Shown: positions 1-11,663, numbered from the stretch's first letter. The stretch: DNA of 64,000 bases from Corinectria fuckeliana (GCA_019137255.1 WPDH01000052.1:124001-188000), one strand, 5' to 3'. A program made the numbers and translations. The notes: a model not told the origin generated them from the letters alone.

Positions 1-1
1 G

Positions 2-967
2 AGCCCCATCTCCGTCCTGCCTCTCATCACGCAGCCAGGCATCGCCCTCACCCACGTAATCGTCGCCGCCATCCACATCAACGACGAGCCCGACAAGCTC
101 ACCCTCAACAACGAGCACCCCTCACACCCTCGCTTCCAGACTCTCTGGGCCGAGATGCGCGTCCTGCAGGCCTCCGGCATCAAAGTCATGGGCATGCTGG
201 GCGGGGCCGCGAAGGGCAGCTATCAACGGCTAGACGCCAGCCAAGAGCAGTTCGAGAGGTTCTACGGCCCCGTCAGGGACGTGATCCGGGAGCATGGGCT
301 GGACGGGCTGGACCTGGATGTGGAGGAGGAGATGACCCTCAATGGCATCATTCGGCTGATTGACCGTCTGCGGAGCGACTTTGGTCGCGGCTTCATCATC
401 ACCCTCGCCCCGGTCGCCATGGCCTTGCTCGACTTCACCAAGAACCTCAGCGGCTTCGACTACGAGGCCCTCGAGGTCATGCGAGGCCGGGATATTGACT
501 GGTACAACACGCAATTCTACTGCGGCTGGGGCGACTGCAGCAACCCGCTCATGTACGACTACATTATCCGCAAGGGCTGGCCCGCGGAGAAGGTGGTCGT
601 CGGGCTGGTCACGAACCCTGCTAACGGCGGGGGCTTCGTGCCGTGGAACCCGCTGGGCATTGTTCTCGCCGCTTTGAAGGGGCGGCATAGCAGGTTTGGA
701 GGCGTCATGGGTTGGGAATACTTCAACAGCCTGCCCGGCGGCGACAAGCGGCCGTGGGAATGGGCTCGAGAGATCACGAAGCTGCTGAGGGGGCATTCTC
801 TAGCTGGACCAGCAGTGGCGGCCAATGCAACGGCAACGGTAACGGTAACGACAAAGGCTATTACGCCCCCTGACAATAACGCAATAGATCCGGATACACC
901 TGGTGGAAAGGATGTAAAGGTCCCGGTACCGTTTGACTACTTCACGGATGGATCTGATGACGGTTAA
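2..967 (+). CDS. GH18 chitinase-like glycosidase (5' end outside window)
   Basis: The reading frame is open from base 2, so the gene starts left of the window; about 321 codons are visible. The GH18 catalytic motif DGLDLDVEE is present, matching DGxDxDxE with the last E of DxE as proton donor. Downstream are other GH18-barrel strands: ITLAPVA, YNTQFYCGWGD (the YxxQ-type substrate motif) and GVMGWEYFNSLPGG near the end of the barrel. These support hydrolysis of chitin or of another beta-1,4-GlcNAc chain. After the barrel comes a roughly 60-residue Ala/Thr/Val then Asp/Pro-rich tail with no visible chitin-binding module or membrane anchor. A signal peptide cannot be assessed because the N-terminus is missing. 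The subgroup (chitinase versus endo-beta-N-acetylglucosaminidase) is not decidable here. The stop is followed immediately by a second TAG-containing context. Confidence 0.85.
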   Translation, partial: SPISVLPLITQPGIALTHVIVAAIHINDEPDKLTLNNEHPSHPRFQTLWAEMRVLQASGIKVMGMLGGAAKGSYQRLDASQEQFERFYGPVRDVIREHGLDGLDLDVEEEMTLNGIIRLIDRLRSDFGRGFIITLAPVAMALLDFTKNLSGFDYEALEVMRGRDIDWYNTQFYCGWGDCSNPLMYDYIIRKGWPAEKVVVGLVTNPANGGGFVPWNPLGIVLAALKGRHSRFGGVMGWEYFNSLPGGDKRPWEWAREITKLLRGHSLAGPAVAANATATVTVTTKAITPPDNNAIDPDTPGGKDVKVPVPFDYFTDGSDDG

Positions 968-1949
968 TAGAGTATAGAGAGGCCTTTCATTTACGACAAG
1001 GTCATGCAGCCGAGTTTCGGGGAAGATATGACAAAAGCTTAGTTTTGAGCCTATACGCAACCTTAGTTTTACTCCAGCCTTCTCACACACAACACCTTAC
1101 GGGCGATGTTTTCTAGCGCGCTCTCATCATAGAAGATCACGGCGTAGCATAGCAGCCTGCCCTCCATCCCTCTCCTCTTCGTCCGCCTCGGCCTCCTCGA
1201 CATTCTTGATTCAATGTGCGCTTGCCAATATTCGCGACACCATCAGTAGTATCCTCTCCAAGACGAGTCCGTTGGTATCATCACCCTTCGAGTTTGGCAT
1301 GTGTAAATCTTCCTCCACTCCTTAAGTCTCCTGATCAGATCGGCCAGTGATGATGGACGCGTGGGCAAAGGCTGGCCCTACAAACCGTTCTGCCATTAAC
1401 GCATTTGACGAATCAACGGCCCTCAAGGACTATCGGTAGCTGTATTTGTCTTATTTCTTCAAGGTCGAAGTTGGTGGCAATGTCATGACAGTCTCAAACT
1501 GTCCAACCCTCCTTCGTATGAGGGTTGCGCTTAGGATGGCTGCCTCCAAGTAGAGGGATGTGCCTGTGTGTACGGAGTCATGGTCGGTGAGCACATACCT
1601 TAGTAACGACGCTGTGTGGAGAGATGTTTTGTTACTGTAGCCAACATCCAAAGCACGGCATGAAGACATGCAAGACGGCGAAAGTTGCATACCCAGACAT
1701 TCTCACTCACAGCACAGCAGAGATCAATATCAGGGCCAGTAGAAATGGTGGCAGCGCATCATCATTAGTTGAAGTTCGAAAGCTAAGATACATATCTGAA
1801 GTGAAGCAAATACTCTAAGATGAGAGAATCCACCCTTATCAGTCAAATGAGGAATTCATCCATCCACCAATGTAAACCCGTAGTGCAGATATCATGAGTC
1901 GGCTAAGTATGCCCAGTTACTAAACTCCCCACCTACTCCATCGCGATCC
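968..1949. other. Intergenic, convergent 3' ends
   Basis: This lies between the 3' ends of the GH18 gene (plus) and the secreted-protein gene (minus). Only short low-quality open frames are present, with no homology I recognise. It presumably holds the two 3' UTRs; I see no repeat or RNA gene. Confidence 0.5.
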
Positions 1950-3140
1950 TTAAATGCAAGCCATCCAGGGGTGGCACTGAGCTTGGACGCTGTAGCTGTG
2001 GTAAAGAGGATACGTGCCTTTCAGCGCCTCGATGATGGGATCGAAGAACTCAGAATTGAATCGGCTAACATCGCAGGTGGCGCATGGACCAGTAATGAAG
2101 TTGTCGTATGTTGTGTTGTAAGAAAGATAACCGACGACTTGCTGGTTAGATCTGTCCGTGGCTTGGAGGCTGAAAGATTCGGGCATAATAACCCAGCTAG
2201 TCGTGTTGGTGTGGTTTCCATTGCTGCTGTTCTGCCCAGGGACAACGGGGTTCTGGTTGAACCAAGTGCTGTTCATGCCAACATCGTGAAGTGCCCGAAT
2301 CAGAGTGAGGGTCATGTGGGAATCAGCGTCAATCTGGATCCCGGCACAATCAATGTTGATGGTGTAGCCATCACCTCTGACTGGGTTGGCAACACAGCGG
2401 CCGGTTGTCTGATCCCAAGCAAACTTGGAAATGAAAGACTCCCAGGTGCTGTTCCAGTTCAGGAACCGAGGGCTGACAGCAGCAGAGACAAACAGAGCTC
2501 CGGTGTTTGGGGTCTCGGTTGGTGCTGGTTCGCCTCCAGTAGGAGTAGGGATAGGGGTGGCAGGGGATGTAGAGAAGAAGGATGTTGCGGGTGCAGTTGA
2601 GGCGGTCGATGTAGACGATTGAGATCCCATGTCTCCAGGGCGGGTAGGAGCCTTGTCGTCGCGGTTGCAGACGAATGCTGACCAGCAAATAGCTTCAGGG
2701 TTGACGGTCGTGTTGAGGGCAGCGCTGACGGGACGTCCACGATACGCCCAGCAGTTGAGCATCTGGCCGCCTTCCTTGGTGGTGACAGCACTGCCGGCCT
2801 TGAAGCCATCGGGGGTGCCGTCTTCGATGTAAGCTGTCCAGACATCGCCGTTGGTCAACTTGGCAGTGGCACCAGCGGGGATCCACGGGTAAAGGCCATC
2901 GTTGAAGGGGACTTCGACGGCCAAGTTGGGCGCCTCTGGGTAGGCATAGGCATCAGCTGGCCAGTGGATGTTCTTGTACCAGTTCATCTGGCGGGAAGTG
3001 GACCATTCAGGATGTTCTGGGTTGTCGCCTGTTCCACAGTCACAGAGGACGAGGTCCTCGTTGGGATACTTCTGAGCATGGGTCGAGATCATCAAGCCTG
3101 CCATGGCTGCAACGCCGACAATGATCTTGGTTTGAAACAT
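1950..3140 (-). CDS. Secreted, N-glycosylated protein of unknown function
   Basis: The frame is open further upstream to 3419, but I chose the ATG at 3140 because it starts a good signal peptide (hydrophobic IIVGVAAMAGLMIS ending at THA-Q). This gives 396 residues in one exon. The mature N-terminal part (about 22-180) is Trp- and Cys-rich (LCDCGTG, QMLNCWAYRG, ICWSAFVC) and looks like a compact disulfide-bonded domain. A Ser/Thr/Pro linker follows (about 190-235), then a second domain with more cysteines (CVANP, CAGIQ, GPCATCD). Seven NxS/T sequons are visible, so it should be heavily N-glycosylated. No C-terminal hydrophobic or GPI signal is seen. I do not recognise the family. It could be a fungal-specific wall or extracellular protein; no enzyme motif stands out. 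Confidence 0.7.
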   Translation of the reverse strand: MFQTKIIVGVAAMAGLMISTHAQKYPNEDLVLCDCGTGDNPEHPEWSTSRQMNWYKNIHWPADAYAYPEAPNLAVEVPFNDGLYPWIPAGATAKLTNGDVWTAYIEDGTPDGFKAGSAVTTKEGGQMLNCWAYRGRPVSAALNTTVNPEAICWSAFVCNRDDKAPTRPGDMGSQSSTSTASTAPATSFFSTSPATPIPTPTGGEPAPTETPNTGALFVSAAVSPRFLNWNSTWESFISKFAWDQTTGRCVANPVRGDGYTINIDCAGIQIDADSHMTLTLIRALHDVGMNSTWFNQNPVVPGQNSSNGNHTNTTSWVIMPESFSLQATDRSNQQVVGYLSYNTTYDNFITGPCATCDVSRFNSEFFDPIIEALKGTYPLYHSYSVQAQCHPWMACI

Positions 3141-4515
3141 TGTGAGGGATGGAATGACTTGAAATAGTCGAGTAGAGAGTCGAAACCGAAGTGACAGTTT
3201 GGGGTTTGATATTGTTCTTGAAGAGCAGCAGCAAGAGGCAGTTGATGGGCTGGGTGAAGAGAGTTGATGGATGAAGAGGAGAAGAGTTGGGAGAAGAGTT
3301 GGAAGATGAGAGAGAGTGGTCAAAGAGTCGAGGGTAGAAGACGGCTGGCCCTGACTCGTCGTTACTTCCACCTTAACTCGGGACAGCCAGTTTGTTGTTG
3401 AATCATTTGTTGGGGACACTCAGGCATCGCCTGGAATTGAGGGCAAGAGCTCCCCTAGAGGGGCTCTTCCGTTCGATCTTGGTGGACAACCACGTCAGAA
3501 GATGATCGAAAGTGGAACCGACGAGCCAACAAACCAAAGCCATATGTGTCATCTTTGTTGAATCTGTTGAGGAAACCAATTTGAGGCAGTCAAAATGCTG
3601 CCACGTGGGTAAGTCAGATCGGACCTGGGGGTGTCGAAGTGGAAAGAGCCACAGCATGTTGTTGCCAATGCGAAGGCATAATCCATGGTCCAAGGATATG
3701 ACGCATGAGTCATTCAATCCAGCAAGGTACCATGACGTATACCTGGTTTCGAGACAGGATCACTCTTGTTCTCTACTATGTTCTTGGAAGCCAGTGGCGG
3801 TGGTCGAAGGGCGACGGAGGGGACGTCTTACCTGCAGCCATTACTATAGGCATTGAGTACCAGTGGGCAGATGGGCTTACTCAAATCAAGAGACATTCAA
3901 AATAGGTACTTTTGGCATACTGGCCTATGTGACAAGGGGGCAAATACACGACCGACGCAATAGGGAGAGTGGTGTGAAGTGGTTCAGGGGCAGGTCGTGA
4001 TGGGAACATGGTCAGCATTCATTTCACGGCAGGCTACCATTTGTACTCTATTATCATTGAGAATCTAAATATCTTGACACTCGGGGGCTTAAATGTGGCG
4101 AACGGCGTTAATGAAGCACTGTCTAACACGGAGTTCGCGAACATGGTGTGTCTGTTGCTCATCGGAAAGGAAGTAAATATTTTGGTTCACGTCCCACATT
4201 ATGATGGGTTCGATCCTCCCTAGTAGGGAACTCGATGAGCTACAGATCATAGCAGAACTCTCCGCTTTGACCAAGATGGCGACCTTATGCGAGTGCATCT
4301 CGGAAGAAAAGTTCACTTTATATCATTGGAGTTCCGTTCGACGTCAGCTACCCTGGAGCTTCAGCTAACAATAGGTGGAACGTCATCCAACTCACCCCTC
4401 CGACAGCAGCTCCACTCCGAATAATCAACCTCCAAGCAGCCTTCACTAGCCTTCAGCTCCACGACACCTCAAACCGCCGTCCTCGAATCCAAATCAAGAT
4501 TCACCGGCTCTAACA
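3141..4515. other. Intergenic, divergent promoter region
   Basis: This separates the secreted-protein gene (minus) from the mitochondrial protein gene (plus), so it should carry both promoters. The 3150-3420 stretch is pyrimidine-rich on the minus strand, as expected for the leader of the secreted-protein gene. No convincing coding frame or RNA gene was found. Confidence 0.5.
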
Positions 4516-5127
4516 ATGCGTCGAAACCTCATAACCCTCAATTGGCGCCCCCTGCTGCGTCCTCGCGCCACTATCCGCGTCAACAATCCTCGTGTTCGCG
4601 CCGAATCTTCCCAAGCCTCCCGCGTCGACCGCATCACGGCGAAGCTTCCCCGACGACTGCAAAAATACACCAACGGGCTACGCAATGCACCTGTCTCACA
4701 CATGGTCTCCTTCCTGATCTTGCATGAGCTTACCGCTATCGTGCCGGTCTTGGGTTTCTTCGGGCTGTTTCACTACACTAACCACGTTCCTATTACGTAC
4801 ATGACAGTGCACTTTGGAAGTTACGTTCAAGATGGGGTCGCCAGATTCGAGAGGTACTTCAAACGGAAGGGTTGGTTCGGCTTTGGGCAGGAGGAGACCG
4901 GAATACCGAGTACTGCGACAACCACTGATGCCAGGCCCAAGAGTGAGGAGGCCATGGAGCGCTGGCATAATGGGGATGGACGTTACAAGGTTGTCGTTGA
5001 GGTCGCTCTCGCCTACGCTATTACAAAAGTCCTACTGCCGGTTCGGATTGTCGGCAGCGTCTGGGCTACGCCTTGGTTTGCAGGTGTACTAATGAGGGTA
5101 AAGGGCGTCTTCACAAGAAAGCCATAA
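4516..5127 (+). CDS. Mitochondrial DUF1279/FAM210-like protein (MIOREX component 11-like)
   Basis: A single exon encodes 203 residues. The first 30 residues are basic and Arg-rich without acidic residues, as in a mitochondrial presequence. The conserved core begins with RLPRRLQKYTNGLRNAPVSH and continues through HELTAIVPVLGFFGLFHYT, a membrane segment typical of the DUF1279/FAM210 family, with a second hydrophobic stretch near the C-terminus (VALAYAITKVLLPVRIV...ATPWFAGVLM). Fungal relatives are named MIOREX complex component 11, a protein associated with the mitochondrial ribosome. The direct role is not established. The exact orthology is inferred from the core pattern, not from a search. 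Confidence 0.75.
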   Translation: MRRNLITLNWRPLLRPRATIRVNNPRVRAESSQASRVDRITAKLPRRLQKYTNGLRNAPVSHMVSFLILHELTAIVPVLGFFGLFHYTNHVPITYMTVHFGSYVQDGVARFERYFKRKGWFGFGQEETGIPSTATTTDARPKSEEAMERWHNGDGRYKVVVEVALAYAITKVLLPVRIVGSVWATPWFAGVLMRVKGVFTRKP

Positions 5128-5263
5128 GATCACGCCGACGTCAGACCAAAAATTGTCGAGAAGATTTATGTCCTTTGATTTTTTATATCCGTTGAGACAT
5201 CAACTCGCCGGCGTCGTACGTGCTTGTTTCTTGCATCATCTAGGGTGTCAAATCGTTGACGAT

Positions 5264-6077
5264 TTAGGCCTTCTCGTAGACCCAGTCGAACTGGGCGGAC
5301 TTCCAGGTGAGGACCTCGCCGTCCTTGAACCAGAGAGCGATCTCCTTCTTGGCGTTCTCGACGGAGTCGGAGCCGTGGCAGACGTTGCGGCCGACATCGA
5401 TGGCGAAGTCACCACGGATGGTGCCAGGAGCGGAGGCAAGGGGGTTGGTGGCACCGAGGATAGCTAGAGAGCGGTGTGAGTGGCCATGCCATGTAAGTGA
5501 CGGAACGATGCAACTTACTGCGGCCAGTCTTGACAGCATCACGGCCCTCCCAGACCATGGCGCAGATGGGACCGGAGGACATGTCTTATGCAAAGTCAGC
5601 CTTAGAGCACATGAATTAGAATACCACAGGATGCACATACACTGGATCAGGCCGTTGAAGAAGGGCTTGCCGTTGAGGTCAGCGTCTAGGAGGCGGTCAG
5701 CACGAAAGTATAGACTGGGGGAGGACTGATGGAGAGGACGAACAGTGAGTCTCGAGGTGCTCCTTGCCGGGGGAGACGAGCTTGATGGCAACAAGCTTGA
5801 AGCTATTCCGACGTTAGGATGCTGAACGGTGTACGAGAATGGAGCGGAGTTCTCTCACCCTCGGTTCTCGAAGCGGGAGATGATGGGACCAACGAGGCCA
5901 CGCTGTGGAAGACGAGGTTAGCTCTTGATGTCCCTTGGGTCATGTTAATATGGAGCAGGGGAATGGGTACCTGGACGCCATCAGGCTTGATAGCAATGAA
6001 GCTACAACAATGTCAGGACCAACTCAAGCTGGAGGGGTAAATGGCGGGGTAGCATACGTCTGCTCGGTGGAAGCCAT
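5264..6077 (-). CDS. ndk1: Nucleoside diphosphate kinase
   Basis: It transfers the gamma phosphate from NTPs to NDPs through a phosphohistidine. Seven exons (6077-6058, 6001-5971, 5902-5859, 5802-5744, 5685-5641, 5584-5519, 5463-5264) splice in phase with GT-AG borders to 154 residues, the normal NDK length. The active-site motif NVCHGSDS places His118 exactly where the family has it. Other family landmarks are FIAIKPDGVQRGLVG near the N-terminus, GRTILGATNPLASAPGTIRGDF and the C-terminal WVYEK. Six introns in 465 coding bases is dense for this genome; the first exon is only 20 coding bases. The ATG at 6077 has a good context (GCCATGG). The frame stays open upstream, giving a possible longer isoform from 6347 (see findings). 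It is divergent from the glucosidase II gene. Confidence 0.95.
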
Positions 6078-7027
6078 GGCGAAGTTGTTTGAAGAGTCTG
6101 GGAGGACTGGAGAGATTGGAGAAGAGGTAATGGAAGGTTTGGATTCCGGCACGACTGAAGAAGAATCAGGGCTGGAAAGAGACGGAGAAAAGAGGATGTA
6201 AAAGGCGGCGAGGAGGAAGAGCAGGATGAAAAATGGCGGGGGCAGATTTTCCGCCGACCTCCGTATCGGGTTTTGCTGGTGATCGGGGTCCTGCTCAGTG
6301 CCCGAAGCGGGGGGCTTGTCGCGGTGGGGTCCGGCGTCTTTGGCCATGATTTGGCGTTGAGGGACAGGACAGTGTGATGCCTGACACAATTCGCACGGAC
6401 ACGTGACTCTCCGAGAAGCTGGCTGGACAGATCTGGCTGCTTGGGGCCGAGCTGACGCAGGATGAACAGCAAGCTGTCGCGTCAGTTGGGGCCTGCGTTG
6501 ATGTAAAGGTGGTGGACGGGCTGCCGCTGATCTAGAAAGAAATAACAAACAACATGACATAGAATCGCTGAGCAATTCGGCGATATACTTGGGAGTTTGC
6601 GGCTTAGGAAGTGATTAGTACAGTGCACGAAACCAAATAGAGAACTGGACTCAAGGGGAGAGCTGAAGCATAAAAGCCGAAATGCATCTCTATTACGGGT
6701 CTTTTCACATACCGGGGCCATGCCCCTCCATTCTCGTTCATCCTCGCGACTCCACCCCTGCTTGTCCTGGCCCATGACGCCAAGCTTGTTTGGGAGTAGA
6801 GCTTTGTCTTTACTCGAGGTTCCTAGGGGACAGCTTGACCTTGCCATCATCCAAGCCCGAGACGGCATCAGCACCTGGAGATTGACAACAGCCACGCATC
6901 CTCCGCAGGTACTGGCATTTTAACCTGTGGAACCCAACCGCATTGATACAGATGAAATTCGGGTTGACTTGATTTGAACGTCCCCTGCTTTCCTCCCTTT
7001 GGACGGTCGTCGACCGCTCGAGCAGCC
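6078..7027. promoter_or_regulatory. Divergent promoter/leader between NDK and glucosidase II
   Basis: This 950 bp region must hold promoters for both genes. A CACGTG E-box followed by AC is present at about 6400. The 6078-6347 part is an open frame continuous with NDK, encoding a possible membrane-anchored N-terminal extension. No other coding frame is convincing. Confidence 0.5.
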
Positions 7028-9980
7028 ATGAGGTCGACCATTGGTCTGTCCTGCAGATGGACGGCGTTGCTGCTCCTTATCGGAATACTGGCCTGCTTGC
7101 TCCAGTCCGCTGGTATGTCGTCTTTCACCTGCAAGGGCTACTTTCATACTGCGTAAACTAACAATTAACCTAGTTGCCGTCAAGGAAAACGACTTCAAGA
7201 AATGCAACCAGTCTGGCTTCTGCAAGCGAAACCGTGACTACGCCGACAATGCTGCCTCCCAAGGCTCGAACTGGAACTCGCCATACAACGTGCTCGCCGA
7301 CTCAGCCTCGCTAAACGACGGTCAGATCCAGGCCACGATCATCAAGACAATCAACAGCAAGGGCGAAACTGTCCGGCTCCCTCTGACCGTCTCTTTCCTC
7401 CAGTCCGGCACCGCCCGAGTCACCGTGGACGAGGAGAAGCGACGAGATAAGGATATTGTGCTCCGGGACAGCAGCGCCGCCAGGAAAGAGAGATACAATG
7501 AAGCTGAGAGCTGGGTCATTGTTGGGGGCCTCGAGCTGGACAAGGACGCCAAGATCTCGTCCCAAGATAAGACGCAGGTCATCGTCAAGTACGGCCCCGA
7601 ATCCAAGTATGAGGCTGTCATCAAATTCTCTCCCTTTGGGATCGACTTCAAACGAGACGGAGCCTCGCACATCAAATTCAACGACCATGGCTTGCTCAAC
7701 ATGGAGCATTGGAGACCAAAGATTGACAACAAGGAAGGCGAGGACGCGTCAGACGACGAGAGCACCTGGTGGGATGAGACCTTTGGCGGAAACACCGACT
7801 CTAAGCCTCGTGGCCCCGAGAGTCTGGCGCTGGACATTACCTTCTCCGGTTACGAACATGTGTTTGGCATCCCCGAGCACACTGGCCCTCTGTCTCTGAA
7901 GCAGACTCGCGGTGGCGAAGGAAACTACGAGGAGCCGTACCGGATGTACAACGCGGATGTCTTTGAGTACATCTTAGATAGCCCCATGACCCTCTACGGC
8001 TCCATTCCTTTCATGCAAGCTCATCGAAAGGATTCTTCTGTCGGGGTCTTTTGGCTCAACGTTGCCGAGACATGGGTTGACATCACCAAGGGCAAGGACG
8101 CCGTCAACCCCCTGAGCCTCGGCCTCAAGTCAAAGACGAACACCCACACGCACTGGATCTCGGAGGCTGGCCTCCTCGATGTCTTTATCTTTATGGGTCC
8201 CACGCCCGCTGACCTGACCAAGGCTTACGGCGAGCTTACCGGTTATACGGCCATGCCTCAAGAGTTTGCCATCGGATACCACCAATGTCGATGGAACTAC
8301 ATTTCAGACGACGATGTTAAGGATGTCGATCGCAAGATGGACAAGTCAAAGATCCCATACGATGTCATCTGGTTGGATATTGAGTACACTGATGACAAGA
8401 AGTACTTCACCTGGGACCCCCATTCTTTCGAAGACCCCGTTAGCATGGGCGAGCAGCTTGACGCCCATGGGCGAAAGCTAGTTGTGATTATTGATCCTCA
8501 CATCAAGAATGAAGATGGGTACAAGGTTGTATCTGAAATGACTTCCAAGGATTTCGCTGTTAACAACAAAGAGGGCAAGCTTTACGAAGGTTGGTGCTGG
8601 CCCGGCTCATCGCACTGGGTCGACTGCTTCAACCCCAAGGCCATTGAGTGGTGGAAATCCCTTTTCAAGTATCAAACTTTCAAGGGAACTTTGGAGAACA
8701 CCTTCATCTGGAACGACATGAACGAACCTTCGGTCTTTAATGGACCCGAGACAACCATGCCCAAGGACAACCTCCACTTCGGGAACTGGGAGCACCGCGA
8801 TATCCACAACCTCAACGGCTTGACCTTCCACAATGCAACCTTTCAAGCACTTCTCTCTCGCAAGAAGGGAGAGCTGCGACGCCCGTTCATTCTGACTCGT
8901 TCGTTCTATGCTGGATCCCAGAGACTGGGCGCTATGTGGACGGGCGACAACCAGGCCGAATGGTCACACCTGGAAGCTTCCATCCCCATGATTCTGAACC
9001 AGGGCCTTGCGGGTTTCCCCTTTGCCGGAGCTGATGTTGGAGGCTTCTTTGGCAACCCAGATAAAGATCTGATCGTTCGTTGGTACCAAGCCGGCGCGTT
9101 CTATCCTTTTTTCCGAGGACACGCCCACATTGACGCACGCCGCCGCGAGCCCTACCTCCTGGGTGAGCCGTACACCCAAATTGTGACGGCGGCACTGCGA
9201 CTCCGGTACAGTCTGCTTCCCGCATGGTACTCAGCATTTTACCAGGCCAACCGGGATGGTAGTCCTATCTTGCGACCTATGTTCTGGACTCATCCTTCTG
9301 AAGAGGCTGGCTTCGCGATTGAGGACCAGGCTTTCGTGGGATCGACAGGGCTGCTTGTGAAGCCCGTGGTGCAGAAGGACAAGGAATCGGTTGATATCTG
9401 GATCCCCGACGAGGAGGTCTACTACGACTACTTCACCTACAAGGTGCAGAACACCCACAAGGGCAAGTACTCGACGGTGGCTGCTCCGCTGGATCACATC
9501 CCTCTGCTTATGCGTGGCGGGCACATTATCCCCCGTCGTGACATTCCCCGACGCTCCAGTGCCATGATGCGGTTCGACGACTACACGCTTGTTGTGACTG
9601 CATCCAAGACTGGGACGGCCGAAGGTGAGCTCTACGTGGACGACGGAGACTCGTTCGAGTATGAGCAGGGCCAGTATATCCACCGCAAGTTTACCCTCAG
9701 CGGCAACACCCTGACCTCGGTCGATGCCGAGGACCGCGACGTAAAATCCATTGAGGCTGGCCAGTGGCTCAAGAACATGGACGAGGTGCGCGTCGACAAG
9801 ATCATCATTGTTGGAGCGTCATCTGCTTGGGACCAGAAAGAGGTTCAAGTGGAGTCGGAGGGTCAAACCTGGACGGCTAAGGTGCATTACAACGCGGCCA
9901 AGGAAGGCCGAGCAGCCTTTGCGACGGTGGGCAGAGTGGGAGCCAAGATTGGCGCAGACTGGAATATTAAGCTTGCGTAG
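7028..9980 (+). CDS. ROT2: Glucosidase II catalytic alpha subunit (GH31)
   Basis: This ER enzyme removes the two inner alpha-1,3-glucoses from N-glycans during glycoprotein folding control. Two exons (7028-7112, 7174-9980) give 963 residues. The intron has GTATGT, a CTAAC branch site and TAG. Exon 1 encodes a signal peptide (hydrophobic core ALLLLIGILACLL). After it comes the conserved FKKCNQSGFC start of mature GANAB-type enzymes. The GH31 signature FIWNDMNEPSVF puts the nucleophile at Asp543, and MWTGDNQAEW puts the acid/base at Asp620, both close to the human GANAB positions (542 and 618). DVIWLDIEYTDDKKYFTWD and RGHAHIDARRREPY are further subsite motifs. No C-terminal HDEL is present, as expected, since the beta subunit retains the complex. 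The first in-frame ATG was used; starts inside the intron would lose the signal peptide. Confidence 0.96.
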
Positions 9981-11655
9981 ATAGTATCATACTAAGAATA
10001 GAGAGCCCATAATGAGGGTGGCGGGCATGGCGGCACCACCCGCGCGTGCCCGTTGAGCTAAACACAATTTTGGTGGATAACTCATGACCTGGTGATTGAC
10101 TTGGTGAAGAATGAAGATCAACTCCCGAAAAGCAGAAAGGGAAAGAATTGGCAGCGGAAAAGCTGAGCATCTTCGTACGTAGTAGGTTAACGCCGTCGAT
10201 CATGGCCAAGGGGGTCGTCACTCAGTGGATGCTGGTCGGGATGAAGGGTGGAGATGTCACATCCCACTTGCAGTTGACGCGTAGAATCGGCGATGGACCG
10301 TGACGATTGACTGGATCATGACCCGCAGATTCTTGAGATGATGTTTGGATATCGTGAAATTTAGGTGGAAGAGATGGATGTGTAGAAAGCCAGCACGGGC
10401 CAGATTAATAAGGAACGAGACTGAAAGCTTAATTATGTGCTTCCATTCTTAGGCTCCCCGAAGGTTCCGTACGTATATTGGCAAGTTGTTGATATTGCCA
10501 GGGTTGAACTTAGTTCGTGAAGAGACCGAGAGCATGTCCCTGTTGCTGTCCCCTGGTGTAACGGCAAGGAGAAGGGAGCTTGAGAGCTCGGTCTGGGTGC
10601 TGCTGGTGATTGGCTAACGACGACCTACACGACACGCAAGCTGAGATGTCGTTGCGATCGAGGTCGTGCTAGAGGCAGCATGTGATCTGAGACTGGGAGG
10701 CTGCTTGATGAACAATCAACGTAGATCCCAAGGAAAGATGCCAATGGCACCCCCAGAAGTCTTGGCGCGATTTTATGTGGAATTGTGTGAGAATCATGCG
10801 GCATTGGGATACCCGATCTGACCAGGGCTCTCTGCTTGCAGAACCAGCGGTAACAAATCACAGTGCACTGTCCCACTCCGTACACCGTTCAATATGGACA
10901 ATCTGAGGGCGCTGTGCATTGTGAGCGGACTGTTTCATACATCATTGATCAGGGACTTCATCCCTTCTGCTCGAGCGGCTAGGTATCTGTCGCAGCTTTC
11001 GCCTTTATCTCAAGATTGCCGCTCATCTGGCGCAAAGGGGGCCGCTTTCACATGGTGGTGATGGTTTGGTGGCTGCGGGCGCTGGTCGTCCACCATCTGA
11101 AACAGTCGGGTACTTCGTAGAGTCAATCACGGCACCCGGGATTGGCCAGAGCTCGCTCAGCATCCCCTGCGCGTCTTTGGACATTCAGGGCCTGTTTAGG
11201 TTGCTTGGCGCTTCTTTAGAGCCCCTGGAAGCGCGAGGTGCCCTGGGCTGTACCGGTTTCACAGGCGCCCCCACGCACGCACGCGGTGGCTGCTACACCG
11301 CACCAGTGCACCTACAGCCTAATTACAGCGGGAGGCGGCCTCGGGAATACGGAACTGCGCCCGTTGATGGCAGCACGGGACGGGAATGCAGGGGAAAACG
11401 CTACGCTGCTGGACTGCTCCCGCGCTCCTTGAAATTGTTTGATCGGGCGCGAGTGGCAAAAAGTCCATGTTTTCCAGGCAGCTCCTCGGACAGAGTGCCC
11501 AATGACCTGTTCTTCATTATCCATCAGTTCCACGTCGGTTTGCAGCCCGTAAACAGACGATTTGGCTAAATCTCCAAGAGACAAGCCAGCCTTCTTCTGG
11601 GACCAGCTCCGCCAGATGCGTAGGTATTACAGCGTATCCATCAACTTATGCCCGG

Positions 11656-11663
11656 TGACGTCA
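11656..11663. promoter_or_regulatory. Perfect CRE palindrome TGACGTCA
   Basis: This is the full bZIP (Atf1/CREB-type) consensus, about 1.5 kb upstream of the MscS channel start. In fungi Atf1-type factors act below the Hog1/Sty1 osmotic MAP kinase, which would fit a stretch-activated channel. Function at this distance is inference only. Confidence 0.35.

Noticed and set aside
4200..4225. GGTTCGATCC, resembling a pol III B box
   Set aside because: The flanks do not form a T stem and no A box or D arm lies upstream.
11066..11569. 167-codon frame on the plus strand in the gap before the channel gene
   Set aside because: No domain, no signal peptide, unusual composition; probably a chance frame.
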